Shown here piece by piece: positions 15,825 through 23,560 of a stretch of DNA of 57,701 nucleotides. The stretch is from Chloroflexota bacterium (GTDB lineage: Bacteria; Chloroflexota; Dehalococcoidia; Tepidiformales; Tepidiformaceae). The stretch covers positions 1-57,701 of the forward strand of contig JACPOQ010000091.1 in assembly GCA_016191435.1 (NCBI GenBank), given 5' to 3'. The translations under genes and the position numbers were made by a program. The first letter of the stretch is position 1. The number at the start of each line of letters is the position of its first letter. Under the pieces are notes generated by a model that was not told the DNA's origin, made no database searches, and saw only the letters and a list, made by a program, of their open reading frames with translations.

Positions 15825-16615
15825 GCTGGCCCGCCCAGTTCGCCCGCGCGCCGGTGCGCCGCCCGGATGCATTCGATGATCGCTGCGCGCACGCCGCCGC
15901 GTTCCAGCTCGAGTAACCCGGCCGCAGTCGTCCCCGCGGGAGACGTGACCAGGCCCCGGAGCTCGGCGGCGTTGCGCCCGCTCTCCTGCGCGTAGACCGC
16001 GGACCCGTACACCGTCTGCAGCACCATCTCTTCCGCCTGCGCCCGCGTCAGGCCGATAGAAACGGCGCCTTCAATCATCGCTTCGATGAACAGGAACACG
16101 TAGCCCGGCCCGCTCCCGCTGACCGCCGTGGCCATGTCCAGCTTCTTCTCGTCATCGACGTACAGCTCGCGGCCGATCGCCCCGAGCAGGCCCCGCGCGA
16201 GTTCACGCTGGGGCTCTGTCACCGCTGCGGTTGCCGTCCAGACGCTCATGCCGGCGTTCGCCGCCACGGGCGTATTCGGCATCACACGGACGATGCGCTC
16301 GTGCCGGAACTCCGCCGCGATCGACGCGATCCGCACACCCGCCATGATCGAGAGCAGCAGCGCCTCGGGGTTCGCGGCGCCATGGATCGACGCCATCTCC
16401 TGCGGCTTCACCGACAGCACCACGAGGTCCGCGGAGCGCATCGCTTCGTCCGCGGCCGCCGTCGTGCCCACGTCGTATTCGGAATGCAGTTGGTTTCGCC
16501 GGTGCTCGACGAGTTCGCACACGGTCACACTGGCGGCCGTGAATACCCCGCGTTCCAGGGCAGCGTGCAGGATCGCTTCGCCCATCACCCCGCCGCCGAT
16601 AATCGCCACCTTCAT
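15821..16615 (-). CDS. proC: Pyrroline-5-carboxylate reductase
   Basis: 264 residues from the ATG overlapping the yggS stop. The dinucleotide-binding N-terminus is MKVAIIGGGVMGEAILHAAL. The conserved VRVMPNTPVAANAGMSVW, VSGSGPGYVFLFIEAMIEGA and LVTSPAGTTAAGLLELE segments match ProC. It catalyses the last step of proline synthesis with NAD(P)H in the cytosol. It is the third gene of a tightly overlapped operon (small membrane protein, yggS, proC, yggT, yggT). Confidence 0.95.
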   Translation of the reverse strand: MKVAIIGGGVMGEAILHAALERGVFTAASVTVCELVEHRRNQLHSEYDVGTTAAADEAMRSADLVVLSVKPQEMASIHGAANPEALLLSIMAGVRIASIAAEFRHERIVRVMPNTPVAANAGMSVWTATAAVTEPQRELARGLLGAIGRELYVDDEKKLDMATAVSGSGPGYVFLFIEAMIEGAVSIGLTRAQAEEMVLQTVYGSAVYAQESGRNAAELRGLVTSPAGTTAAGLLELERGGVRAAIIECIRAAHRRAGELGGPA

Positions 16616-17319
16616 GCTGGTCGCTCCCCGAATATGGCCCGGCCCACCCGGATGTGCGTCGCCCCTTCTCCAATCGCTACCTCGAAATCGCCCGTCATGC
16701 CCATCGAAAGCTCCGGGAGCTGCCATTCGTCGCAAAGGGCGCGCATTTGGCGAAAGTATGGGCGCGAATCCTCGGCTGCGGCGCCGGCCGGTGGGATCGC
16801 CATCAGTCCACGAACATCGATGCCATCCAGGATGGCCGCGCGGGCGAGCAGCTCGCCGATCCCCTCGGGCGCCACGCCAGACTTGCCGGGCTCTCGCCCG
16901 ATGTTGACCTCGAGGAACACTAGCTGCGGGCCATCGTCCCCGGCCCGCGCGAGCGCCTCCAGCGCCCGTGCGCTGTCGATGCCCTGGACCGTCGCGAACA
17001 GCCCCGCACACGTCCGCGCCTTGTTCGATTGCAGGTGCCCGATGTAGTGGAAATGGGGCTCCATTCCCGTGCGTCCGGCCACCATGGCGCGGACTTGCTC
17101 CATCTTCGGGAGGGCTTCCTGGATGTAGTTCTCGCCGAAGTCACGGACCCCGAGCTCGAACGCCGCTACCACGGCGGAGGCCGGCACCGTTTTCGTCACG
17201 CCGATAAGCGTCACGCTCTCCACAGGCCGCCCGGCGCGTCCACACGCGGCAGCCATCCGGGACCGCACGTCCGAGATGCGCTTGCCGAGACTCGCTTCGA
17301 TGGCCACTTGCGATGTCAT
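16612..17319 (-). CDS. yggS: YggS-family PLP homeostasis protein
   Basis: 235 residues, standard length. The PLP Lys is in LIGVTKTVPASAVVAAFELG, followed by VRDFGENYIQEALPKM. Other family marks are FHYIGHLQSNKAR, LEVNIGREPGKSGV and LSMGMTGDFEVAIGEGATHI. The protein carries PLP in a TIM barrel without a known reaction and buffers PLP levels. Start and stop overlap both neighbours by 4 nt. Confidence 0.95.
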   Translation of the reverse strand: MTSQVAIEASLGKRISDVRSRMAAACGRAGRPVESVTLIGVTKTVPASAVVAAFELGVRDFGENYIQEALPKMEQVRAMVAGRTGMEPHFHYIGHLQSNKARTCAGLFATVQGIDSARALEALARAGDDGPQLVFLEVNIGREPGKSGVAPEGIGELLARAAILDGIDVRGLMAIPPAGAAAEDSRPYFRQMRALCDEWQLPELSMGMTGDFEVAIGEGATHIRVGRAIFGERPA

Positions 17320-17582
17320 TGCAACTCCGGAGGGTGCTTCGCCTCCCAGACGCCGCGCGCCACCAGCGCCACCACTACCGCAAGAATCCCGGCCAACCCG
17401 AGCAACGGGTGAATGCTGAACAGCCAGAACACGATGAAGAGGAAGACGATGCCGCCGAAGATGATCCCCAGCGGCAGCGCCAGCACACGGAACACGACCC
17501 ACGTAATCGCGAGCGCTTCGACGATCCCGCCTTCTTTTTCGTCCTTCGGCGGGGGCGTGTGCGAGCCGTGGTAGAAGCCCAT
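17316..17582 (-). CDS. Small two-helix membrane protein heading the yggS-proC operon
   Basis: 88 residues. The N-terminal 20 are hydrophilic (HGSHTPPPKDEKEGG), followed by two hydrophobic stretches at about 22-45 and 47-75 and a short charged tail. It does not match a named family in my memory. The stop overlaps the yggS start (ATGA). No ribosome binding site is present, and a TATACT -10 box ends 6 nt before the ATG, so the message is probably leaderless. Confidence 0.75.
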   Translation of the reverse strand: MGFYHGSHTPPPKDEKEGGIVEALAITWVVFRVLALPLGIIFGGIVFLFIVFWLFSIHPLLGLAGILAVVVALVARGVWEAKHPPELQ

Positions 17583-17588
17583 GCCACA

Positions 17589-17594
17589 AGTATA
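17589..17594 (-). promoter_or_regulatory. -10 box of a leaderless promoter for the yggS-proC operon
   Basis: TATACT on the minus strand with six bases between it and the ATG at 17582, so transcription should start at or next to the start codon. No good -35 is seen. Confidence 0.5.
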
Positions 17595-17629
17595 CGGCCG
17601 TGGCCGTTCGAAGCTGGCGTCCGGCCCGC

Positions 17630-18379
17630 CTACGGCCGCTCGATCAGGATCTCGCGGACCCTGCTGAACGCCTCGGTGGGGATACCCTCCGACCGCAGGT
17701 ACGCTTCGGCGCTGCCGTATTTCGCGCGCATGAGCTGGATGAACCCGGCCATGCGGTCCGGAGGCGTCGAAAGGCGGGCGAAAAGCTCTTCGTCCGTGCC
17801 TTCCAGCACCCGGCCCGTCGCCCGCAGGTATGCAATCAGCCGGCCGATGCTGGCATCGCTGAGCCCGTATTCCGCGGCGATGTCCTCGTCATCGGCGCCC
17901 AGCACATCCATGAGCAGGCCGAGCAGTACGCCGGTGCGGTCTTTCCCGGCCGTGCAGTGCACGAGGATCGGATACGCATCCTCCCGGGCGAACAGGCTGA
18001 ACGCCCGCGCGATCTGCGCCCCGCCGATGTGCAGATAGTGAAGGTATCGCTTCGCGCTCGGCCCCGCACCGTAGAGCCCGTTCAGCTCCGCGATGAGCGC
18101 TTCCTGCGTCGGGTAATCGGGAAACAGCGACACGTGGTGGACGCGCGAAGTGAGCGCGTGCGGCTCCGTGGCCATCTCGTCCGGGTGGCGAAGGTCGATA
18201 ATCGTAGCCACGCTGAGCTCTTCGCCGAGGTAGTCGCAGTCGGCGCCTGTCATCAGCTCAAGAGCGCCCGAGCGGTAGACCATGCCGGCGCGGATGCGCC
18301 CACCGCCGGCCAACGGATACGGGCCGAGCTCGCGGAAGTTATGGACACTTTCGAGGTCGCGGAGGGAAGCAGCAGTCAT
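17630..18379 (-). CDS. Tyrosine-protein phosphatase (Tyr_phosphatase3 / LMW-unrelated, PTP-type)
   Basis: 249 residues from the ATG at 18379. N-terminal NFRELGPYPLAGGGRIRAGM and VYRSGAL are hallmarks of the bacterial tyrosine/serine phosphatase family that includes MptpB. The P-loop is HCTAGKDRTG at 141-150, with catalytic Cys142; the extended loop K-D-R is typical of lipid/protein phosphatases. The C-terminal half carries the family's helical part, including GFIQLMRAKYGSAEAYLR. Substrate unknown; related enzymes act on phosphotyrosine and phosphoinositides. It is monocistronic and lies next to tRNA-Lys. Confidence 0.92.
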   Translation of the reverse strand: MTAASLRDLESVHNFRELGPYPLAGGGRIRAGMVYRSGALELMTGADCDYLGEELSVATIIDLRHPDEMATEPHALTSRVHHVSLFPDYPTQEALIAELNGLYGAGPSAKRYLHYLHIGGAQIARAFSLFAREDAYPILVHCTAGKDRTGVLLGLLMDVLGADDEDIAAEYGLSDASIGRLIAYLRATGRVLEGTDEELFARLSTPPDRMAGFIQLMRAKYGSAEAYLRSEGIPTEAFSRVREILIERP

Positions 18380-18450
18380 ACGGCTCAGGGTATCGCAGCT
18401 TGTGAACGAGCGGTTAACGCGCCATGAACGCCGCGACAACGCAGCAATCC

Positions 18451-18526
18451 TGGTACCCCCGGAAGGATTCGAACCTTCGGCCTCGCGATTAAAAGTCGCC
18501 TGCTCTGCCAACTGAGCTACGGGGGC
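18451..18526 (-). tRNA. tRNA-Lys (anticodon TTT)
   Basis: Seventy-six nucleotides including an encoded CCA. Reading the minus strand, the acceptor GCCCCCG pairs with CGGGGGT (one G-U). The D-arm has GCTCAGTTGGCAGAGC, the anticodon loop is CTTTTAA with anticodon TTT, and the T-arm is GAAGGTTCGAATCCTTC. The anticodon stem has one mismatch at its base (G-G). Confidence 0.95.
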
Positions 18527-18650
18527 CAGCGGCTTTCGATCGTACCTGCTCGGGCCCATTCGCGCCCGCTGCCCGGCCGCGGTCGAAGCGGTTAAGGCCC
18601 GACCCGTCCGCCTTCTCCGAACTTGGTAACCACCGATCGCGTGACAAAGA

Positions 18651-18677
18651 GAAAGGGCGCCGCGCGGGCGCCCTTTC
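18651..18677 (-). terminator. Rho-independent terminator of the secreted-protein gene
   Basis: A perfect 11-bp stem GAAAGGGCGCC / GGCGCCCTTTC with a 5-base loop, followed on the minus strand by TCTTTGTC. It lies 25 nt after the stop codon of the gene at 18703. Confidence 0.8.
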
Positions 18678-18702
18678 GTGCGTTGGCCAATCGTGTCGCG
18701 GG

Positions 18703-20298
18703 CTACGACCCGAACGCGTTGTACTCGCCGTCGTTATCGCCGCCAATCAGGTCGTTGGTGACGTTCGCAATGGCGATGATGGGCTTGTCACTGGTAATCA
18801 CCATGCCGCCCCAGAGGCAGGACGGCGACGAGCCGAGGCCGTTCACGGTGCCGTCCGAGAGGCCCTGGTAGAAGATGAACGAACCCGTGATCGATTTCGT
18901 CGCGGTGTAGGTGCCGCTGCCGCAGCCCGGGGCCCCCGTCGTGGGGTCCGCCACTGTCGTCAGCGTCACGTTCGCCGTCGAGCCGTCGGCCACCGCCACG
19001 CTCACCCAGCTGTCGTAGCCGCTCGCTCCACCGCTGGTGCTATACGCGTGGCGGAAGATGAGCGGGAACTTTGCCGTGTTCGTGGCGCGGTCCGTGGGCA
19101 CGCCGTTGACCGCGGTGTACAGGTCCTCGTCCACGAAGCTGCCGGGCGTGGTCATCTTCGAACGGAAGAGCACCGCTGCGATCGGCTGGTCCGAGACCAC
19201 CGTCGCCGCACCGGAGAAGCCCTCGGGCACGATGCTGTCCTGGTACACGCTGTGGTTGGCGGTGCCGTTCGCGGGCACCGTCAGCGTGACGGTGTAGGTC
19301 CCCCCGGTGGTGCCTTTGTAGGTGATGGTCGCGTTCGCCGGTGTCGCGTTCGTGTTCGAAAGCAGGATCTGGCTGTAGTAGCCGTCCAGCTTGATCGCCA
19401 GCGGGATCGAGAGGGTCGTCCCGATATCGTCGGTGGTCGAACCCGAAGCGCCGACAAGGAAGCCGTCGTACGAAGCCAGCTTGCGCAGGCTGCCCGTCAC
19501 GTAGGCATCAACGCCGATCGTGACTGGCGAGCCGGTCGAAGTCACGGTCGCAGCCATCAACTTGCCGGCCGTGGCGCCGGGCATGGCGAGCGTCGCCTCA
19601 GCGGGCACGGCCTGCGGCCCGAAGGCCACCTGCCCGCCGACCGGTACGGGATAGCCGCTCGCGCAGCCGCTGCCGCCGGGACCCGCATCCGTCGTGCCGC
19701 CGCCCCCCGCGAACGAGTAGGCGACAGTCACGCAGGCGGTCGCCGTGCCCGTGTTGGCGATGGCGAAGCGCGTCTGGTACGTGCTCTCGAGGTTGTTCGA
19801 GATGTATGGCAACGTCACCGTGTTCCCACCCGTCGGGTAGGCACTGTGGATCGAGTAGGACTTCCTGCCCGTGCCGTTCTGTTCGATGTCACGGACAAGG
19901 AGCGCGTTGATGGGCTGGTCGCTCGAAAGCACGCCGACGCCACGGAAGCCCGGAGTCAGGCCGGTGTTAATGGCCTGCGCGAAGGTGCGCGTGCCACCCG
20001 GGGGCACATTCGTCTCCACCTTGCTCGCCGAAGGGATCAGCACGCCGCCCGGCGTGTAGATGTCCATCGCGATCGTGGCCGGCGCCGTGCCGTTGTTCTG
20101 GGCGATCGCGCTCGTGTTCTCTTTGCTGTTGGGGAGCAGCGCCGGGAGCGCGAGGCGGTTTGGCATGTCTGGCCGCGCGGCGAACGCTCCGTTCCCAACG
20201 ATCGAGCTTGCGCCCGCCACGGAGGTGAAGGCCGCGCCAACCAGCAGGGCGCCGGTCGTAACCGCGAGCGCCAGGGTCCGGATTCGTATTCGCTCCAT
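18703..20298 (-). CDS. Large secreted protein built of repeated beta-rich modules
   Basis: 531 residues from the ATG at 20298, preceded by AGGAGAG. A Sec signal peptide (LALAVTTGALLVGAAFTSVAGAS) ends near residue 30. The mature part is rich in Thr, Ala, Gly and Asn and poor in Lys. Modules of about 100-130 residues recur, each ending with a motif like VLSSDQPINALLVRD, VVSDQPIAAVLFRSK or VITSDKPIIAIANVTN. Between them are Ig-like strands (FAIANTGTATACVTV, ILLSNTNATPANATI). Four Cys may form disulfides. There is no LPxTG tail, membrane anchor or S-layer-homology repeat. A cell-surface or matrix protein is likely; the specific function is unknown. Confidence 0.8.
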   Translation of the reverse strand: MERIRIRTLALAVTTGALLVGAAFTSVAGASSIVGNGAFAARPDMPNRLALPALLPNSKENTSAIAQNNGTAPATIAMDIYTPGGVLIPSASKVETNVPPGGTRTFAQAINTGLTPGFRGVGVLSSDQPINALLVRDIEQNGTGRKSYSIHSAYPTGGNTVTLPYISNNLESTYQTRFAIANTGTATACVTVAYSFAGGGGTTDAGPGGSGCASGYPVPVGGQVAFGPQAVPAEATLAMPGATAGKLMAATVTSTGSPVTIGVDAYVTGSLRKLASYDGFLVGASGSTTDDIGTTLSIPLAIKLDGYYSQILLSNTNATPANATITYKGTTGGTYTVTLTVPANGTANHSVYQDSIVPEGFSGAATVVSDQPIAAVLFRSKMTTPGSFVDEDLYTAVNGVPTDRATNTAKFPLIFRHAYSTSGGASGYDSWVSVAVADGSTANVTLTTVADPTTGAPGCGSGTYTATKSITGSFIFYQGLSDGTVNGLGSSPSCLWGGMVITSDKPIIAIANVTNDLIGGDNDGEYNAFGS

Positions 20299-20315
20299 TG
20301 ATACTCTCCTCATCG

Positions 20316-20328
20316 GGACAAAGTGTCC
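20316..20328. promoter_or_regulatory. Inverted repeat in the leader of the secreted-protein gene
   Basis: GGACA-AAG-TGTCC, a perfect 5+5 dyad, lies 18 nt upstream of the start codon. Upstream on the minus strand is a possible promoter TTTACA-17-TAGAGA. It could be an operator or a small mRNA hairpin near the ribosome binding site. Single occurrence in the window. Confidence 0.3.
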
Positions 20329-20418
20329 GTGCGTCATCACCTTTGGTCAACGTGAATCTCTACAGCAGCCGAGGCGCCATGTAAACGGTGTGTAACTTTT
20401 GGCTCTTCGTCAACGACG

Positions 20419-20505
20419 CTAGAAGAACTGGTTTAGAGCCTGGAAAATCACCACCGTCGCGGCTGCGCCCCCGACCATTATCAGCACCAGGCGGGTCCCA
20501 TTCAT
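20419..20505 (-). CDS. Candidate 28-residue single-helix membrane peptide
   Basis: An ATG at 20505 opens 28 codons ending at TAG. After a polar start (MNGTR), almost all remaining residues form one membrane helix (VLIMVGGAAATVVIFQAL), ending in NQFF. No ribosome binding site is visible, but CACAAT on the minus strand ends 6 nt before the ATG. The same -10-to-start spacing is seen at lspA and the yggS operon, consistent with a leaderless message. It is too short for composition tests. The helix-only design and lack of any other use of this intergenic space are the support. Confidence 0.35.
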   Translation of the reverse strand: MNGTRLVLIMVGGAAATVVIFQALNQFF

Positions 20506-20589
20506 GCCGGTATTGTGCCACGGCGCCGCCCCAGGCGCTTCCTACGATGACACCTCGCGCGTCTACGGGCATCGCGTACACTCCCGTGC

Positions 20590-21507
20590 GTGACGATGCT
20601 CCGAGCCGGCGATCTCGCCCCCACCATCCTGGGCGCTCCCCGCGTGTTCTGCTGCCACAGGGCGAAGCTCTCCCGGACATTTCCGCCAAACTCCCTCGCC
20701 GCAATTGCCGAGTGCGTCGACGCCGGGGTTCCGCGGCTCGAAATCGATGTCCGCTTCCTCGCCGATGACGCGATGCTTATCTTCCACGACGCTACCCTGG
20801 ACGCCGAGTCCAATGGCGCTGGCCCGGTCGCCGCGATCGACACCGCTGCCGCGAGCGCGCTGCGCTACCGCGCGGATCCAGCGCACCCGCTCCCGTTCCT
20901 TGAAGATGTCGTGGATGTGATGCGGGGCGCCAACACATTGCTCCAGGTCGATCTCAAGCTCATGCGCTGGATGTCCAGCGAACGCTCGCGGCGCCTGGTG
21001 CAAGCGCTCGCGCCCATCCGCGACCGCGTCCTCGTTGGTTCACAGGCCCATTGGAATCTGCGCGGCCTCGCCCACGCGGGTCTGCCCGTCGCCTTGGACC
21101 CCACACTGCACTGGCATCACCGCCCGGCCCGGGATGTCGATGACGCCACCCCGTTACGGCTCGGCCTCCACGGTCTGTGGGACGATGCCCCGCTTGCCCA
21201 CATCCCGCGCGTCGCCATCCGCGATTACTTCGCCTCGCGTCTCGATGACCTGCTCGCGCTGCTGCCCGCGCGTGTGTGGATGGTTGACTACGGGACCATC
21301 CTCTCCATGGCTGACAAGGGTTTCGAGCTCGGCCACGAACTCGCGCCCCACGGCGTGGAACTCGCCGCCTGGACGCTCCACGACGAGGGCCGCGAGGCCA
21401 CGAGCGCGCTGCTCCGGCGCCTGTTCGAACTCGGGACAACGACGGTTATCACCGACGATGCCCCGGCGCTCGCCAGCTACGCCCGCGCCCTCACCCCGGC
21501 GGAGTAA
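20590..21507 (+). CDS. Glycerophosphodiester phosphodiesterase family protein
   Basis: 305 residues. GDPD catalytic elements are recognisable: CHRAKLSRTFPPNSLAAIAE (the HR...N-S variant of the HRG...ENT motif), LEIDVRFLADDAMLIFHDATLD (E-x-D and HD) and LLQVDLKL. The TIM-barrel end has WTLHDEGREATSALLRRLFE and TTVITDDAPAL. GDPDs hydrolyse glycerophosphodiesters to glycerol-3-phosphate and alcohol. The residue after HR is Ala instead of Gly, a minor deviation. The GTG start has TACACT seven bases upstream and no ribosome binding site, again leaderless-like; the ATG two codons later is the alternative. No signal peptide, so probably cytosolic. Confidence 0.85.
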   Translation: MTMLRAGDLAPTILGAPRVFCCHRAKLSRTFPPNSLAAIAECVDAGVPRLEIDVRFLADDAMLIFHDATLDAESNGAGPVAAIDTAAASALRYRADPAHPLPFLEDVVDVMRGANTLLQVDLKLMRWMSSERSRRLVQALAPIRDRVLVGSQAHWNLRGLAHAGLPVALDPTLHWHHRPARDVDDATPLRLGLHGLWDDAPLAHIPRVAIRDYFASRLDDLLALLPARVWMVDYGTILSMADKGFELGHELAPHGVELAAWTLHDEGREATSALLRRLFELGTTTVITDDAPALASYARALTPAE

Positions 21508-21572
21508 ATCGTCACTCGGGCGCTACGCGTTCGCTCCCTGCTCCCCCGGTTGACAGGGCGCCATGCTGTCGA

Positions 21573-21601
21573 TTGAAAACACAGTGTAAGAACCGTGTAA
21601 A
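21573..21601 (+). promoter_or_regulatory. Candidate promoter of the pilin gene
   Basis: TTGAAA, 17-nt spacer, TGTAAA, about 22 nt before the pilin ATG. The hexamer GTGTAA occurs twice here (21584 and 21595) as direct repeats 11 nt apart. A TTGACA at 21549 is an alternative -35 but lacks a matching -10. Confidence 0.35.
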
Positions 21602-21623
21602 CCAGCAGGGGGTTTCATCGACC

Positions 21624-21815
21624 ATGGCCAGACTTCGAAAAGACCACGATGACAGCGAACACGGCGCCGGCCAGGCGCCGGGCGAGTCCGGCCAGGGACT
21701 TGCCGAGTACGGCCTGATCCTCGCCCTCATCGCCGTCGTTGCCATCGCCGCCCTCGGGTCGCTCGGCCAGGCGATCGTGGACTCGCCAGGCTGGGCGATG
21801 TTCAACGCCCTGTAG
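21624..21815 (+). CDS. flp: Flp/TadE-type pilin
   Basis: 63 residues from the ATG at 21624; the frame extends 17 codons upstream but this ATG follows AGGGGG. After a 29-residue charged leader, the processing site is ESG|QGLAEYGLILALIAVVA, with Glu5 and Tyr6 of the mature protein as in Flp pilins, followed by one hydrophobic helix. Such leaders are cut by a TadV/FppA prepilin peptidase. The mature pilin is about 34-36 residues and assembles into tight-adherence pili. No tad assembly genes are in the window, so this pilin gene is isolated. Confidence 0.85.
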   Translation: MARLRKDHDDSEHGAGQAPGESGQGLAEYGLILALIAVVAIAALGSLGQAIVDSPGWAMFNAL

Positions 21816-22121
21816 ATCCACGCGGCCCGTGCGGACAAGGAGGCCCGTCCCGGCGGTGGAATGGGCCTTCTTGGCGTCACGCTCGTGGTCCCGCACGCGC
21901 GCGCTCCCCTGTCACGGGCCTCGATGCCCTCGGAGTCGTGGCCCTCTGTGGCCACCCGCGCGACCACCAAACGTCCCAGGACTTGGAGCGCAGGTTCGGC
22001 GTGCCGGCAGACGTGGATCAGCGGGCGAGCGCACGGCGCGAGACCGCGGCGACCGCCGCCAACCCCCGCCAGGGGCGCGACTCCCGTTTTCGTCCCCTGG
22101 CCGCAGCCCGCGGCCATCACC
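21816..22121. other. Non-coding stretch after the pilin gene
   Basis: About 300 bases without a supported gene. An imperfect hairpin (AAGGAGGCCC at 21837-21846 with GGGCCTTCTT at 21863-21872, one mismatch) may end the pilin transcript but lacks a T-run. Frames on the minus strand are low-complexity shadows. Confidence 0.4.
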
Positions 22122-22278
22122 CACTCGGGACTCGGGCCTCGGCCCCTTGGGCCTCCTGCCTCGGGACTCGGGACTCGGGGCTCGGGACTCAGGACTCAGG
22201 ACTCAGGACTCAAGACTCAAGACTCAGGACTGGGGCCTCGGGACTCGGGACTCGGGACTCGGGACTCGGGCCTCAGGA
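22122..22278. repeat. Degenerate heptanucleotide tandem repeat (GGACTCG/GGACTCA)
   Basis: Roughly twenty 7-base units, GGACTCG in the outer parts and GGACTCA or AGACTCA in the middle, with a few GGCCTCG and GGACTGG variants. The order, with GGGCTCG and GGCCTCC interruptions at the left side, suggests growth by slippage and later divergence. The rightmost unit contains the TGA stop of the CAP-domain gene (22275-22273). Similar heptamer arrays (STRR-like) are known from cyanobacteria. No function is assigned. Confidence 0.9.
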
Positions 22279-23421
22279 TGCCGCCGCGTTCGCGTCGTCA
22301 AAAGAGCTGACTGCCCGGTTCGCGCAGTCGTAGAGCACCGCATCGTCATTGGCGAACGTGTCCCAGATGCCCGCCGCGCCCCACCAGAGGTCGGGCAATG
22401 CTGGCGCGCTCGCGGTCGAGTAGATCTTCACCGATCCCGCCAGCGTGAAGCCCGCGGGGAAGTTGAAGCGTTGGCCGCCGTTGGTGCTCACCAGGTACCA
22501 GCCGGTGAGGTCACCGGATCCCGAGACCTGTACCCATTGCCCGGCCTTGCTCATGTTGAAGATGACCGCGAGCGCGCCGCCGCAGGCCTGCCCCGCGACG
22601 GTGGCGGTGGACAGCGGCGTGGGTGTGGGTGTCGGCGTTGGGGTCGCCGTCGCGGTGAACGCCGAGGTGGGCGTTGGCGTGGCCGTCCCGCCTCCGGTGG
22701 CCACCACGCAGGAATCACACGCGAACATGGGCAGCGACCGCCGCACCTGTGTGGGCGTCGGCGTGGCCGTGCGTGTGGCCGTGGCGCTGCCGGTGGCCGT
22801 CGTTGGCGTCGCCGTCGGGCTCGGCTCATAAACAGCTGCCCCGGGACAGGCCTGCCCGGTCCCGATTTGAGCTGTGACTACCACCCAGGCATAGCGGATT
22901 TGTCCAACGGCGGGGTTCGGATTGCTCCAGTAACCAACTCCACCACAGCCCCATGGCACTTGCGCCTGCACCCCATTCGATTCGCCCGCGAACCCCTGGA
23001 CCATAAAGGCCAAAGCCTGCTCAGGAGTACTGCCATAGTTGGGATCGGAAGCACCCATTCCGGCTAGCGCCTCCCCGGCGGCGTCAGCCCAATACAGGTC
23101 ATAGCCGCAATCTTTGAGACGTTGGTTCCAGATTCGGTAGTAGCTATCCGTGTGCCCGCTAGCGCGGCCTGCGATCATCTCCTCGGCGAACCATTGCGCG
23201 GCGGCGTTGGCCGCTCCAGATAATTGCATCGCTGGCATGCCGAGGCTCGATGAACGCCAGGCGTTGACTTGTTGGAACAACGACGCTTCCGGGCCTGACA
23301 CCGAGGCGTTGGATGTGCCGCACAGTCCAGTGGCTGCAGTGGCGCTCTCGCCACCCTGGACCACACCCAGGATGAACAGGATCGCTCCGGCAACGACCAG
23401 GAGCGGGACGCTTTTCCACAT
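22273..23421 (-). CDS. Secreted CAP-domain protein with Thr-Pro linker and lamin-tail-like domain
   Basis: 382 residues. A signal peptide (VPLLVVAGAILFILGVVQGG) is followed by a CAP/SCP domain at about 40-195: FQQVNAWRSSSLGMPAMQLS, WFAEEMIAGRASGHTDSYY, and VPWGCGGVGYWSNPNPAVGQ. The usual second His is not obvious, so it may not be a classic CAP tetrad. A low-complexity linker of Thr, Pro and Ala (TATPTPTPTPTPLSTATVAG and similar, 200-290) links to a C-terminal domain (293-375). That domain contains GDLTGWYLVSTNGGQRFNFP and WDTFANDDAVLYDCANRAV, typical of LTD-like domains of secreted proteins. The gene ends inside a heptamer repeat array. A surface or matrix role is inferred. Confidence 0.85.
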   Translation of the reverse strand: MWKSVPLLVVAGAILFILGVVQGGESATAATGLCGTSNASVSGPEASLFQQVNAWRSSSLGMPAMQLSGAANAAAQWFAEEMIAGRASGHTDSYYRIWNQRLKDCGYDLYWADAAGEALAGMGASDPNYGSTPEQALAFMVQGFAGESNGVQAQVPWGCGGVGYWSNPNPAVGQIRYAWVVVTAQIGTGQACPGAAVYEPSPTATPTTATGSATATRTATPTPTQVRRSLPMFACDSCVVATGGGTATPTPTSAFTATATPTPTPTPTPLSTATVAGQACGGALAVIFNMSKAGQWVQVSGSGDLTGWYLVSTNGGQRFNFPAGFTLAGSVKIYSTASAPALPDLWWGAAGIWDTFANDDAVLYDCANRAVSSFDDANAAAS

Positions 23422-23560
23422 AACTGTTACCCGTTCCCCGCGTCTCGCACCTTAACATTTGCGTTCCCGTCACGGTCAAGGCAAACCCGCCCGCTCCGAA
23501 CGACTCGCCTCAACACTTTGCCGCCGGTTTACAAACCGGCCAGATCGGGCGCCGCGGCGG

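Noticed and set aside
21837..21872. Hairpin after the pilin gene
   Set aside because: One mismatch, long loop and no T-run, so not listed as a terminator.
21739..23067. Long plus-strand frame across the repeat array and the CAP gene
   Set aside because: It is the antisense of a clear signal-peptide protein, and its repeat peptide arises from the heptamer array.
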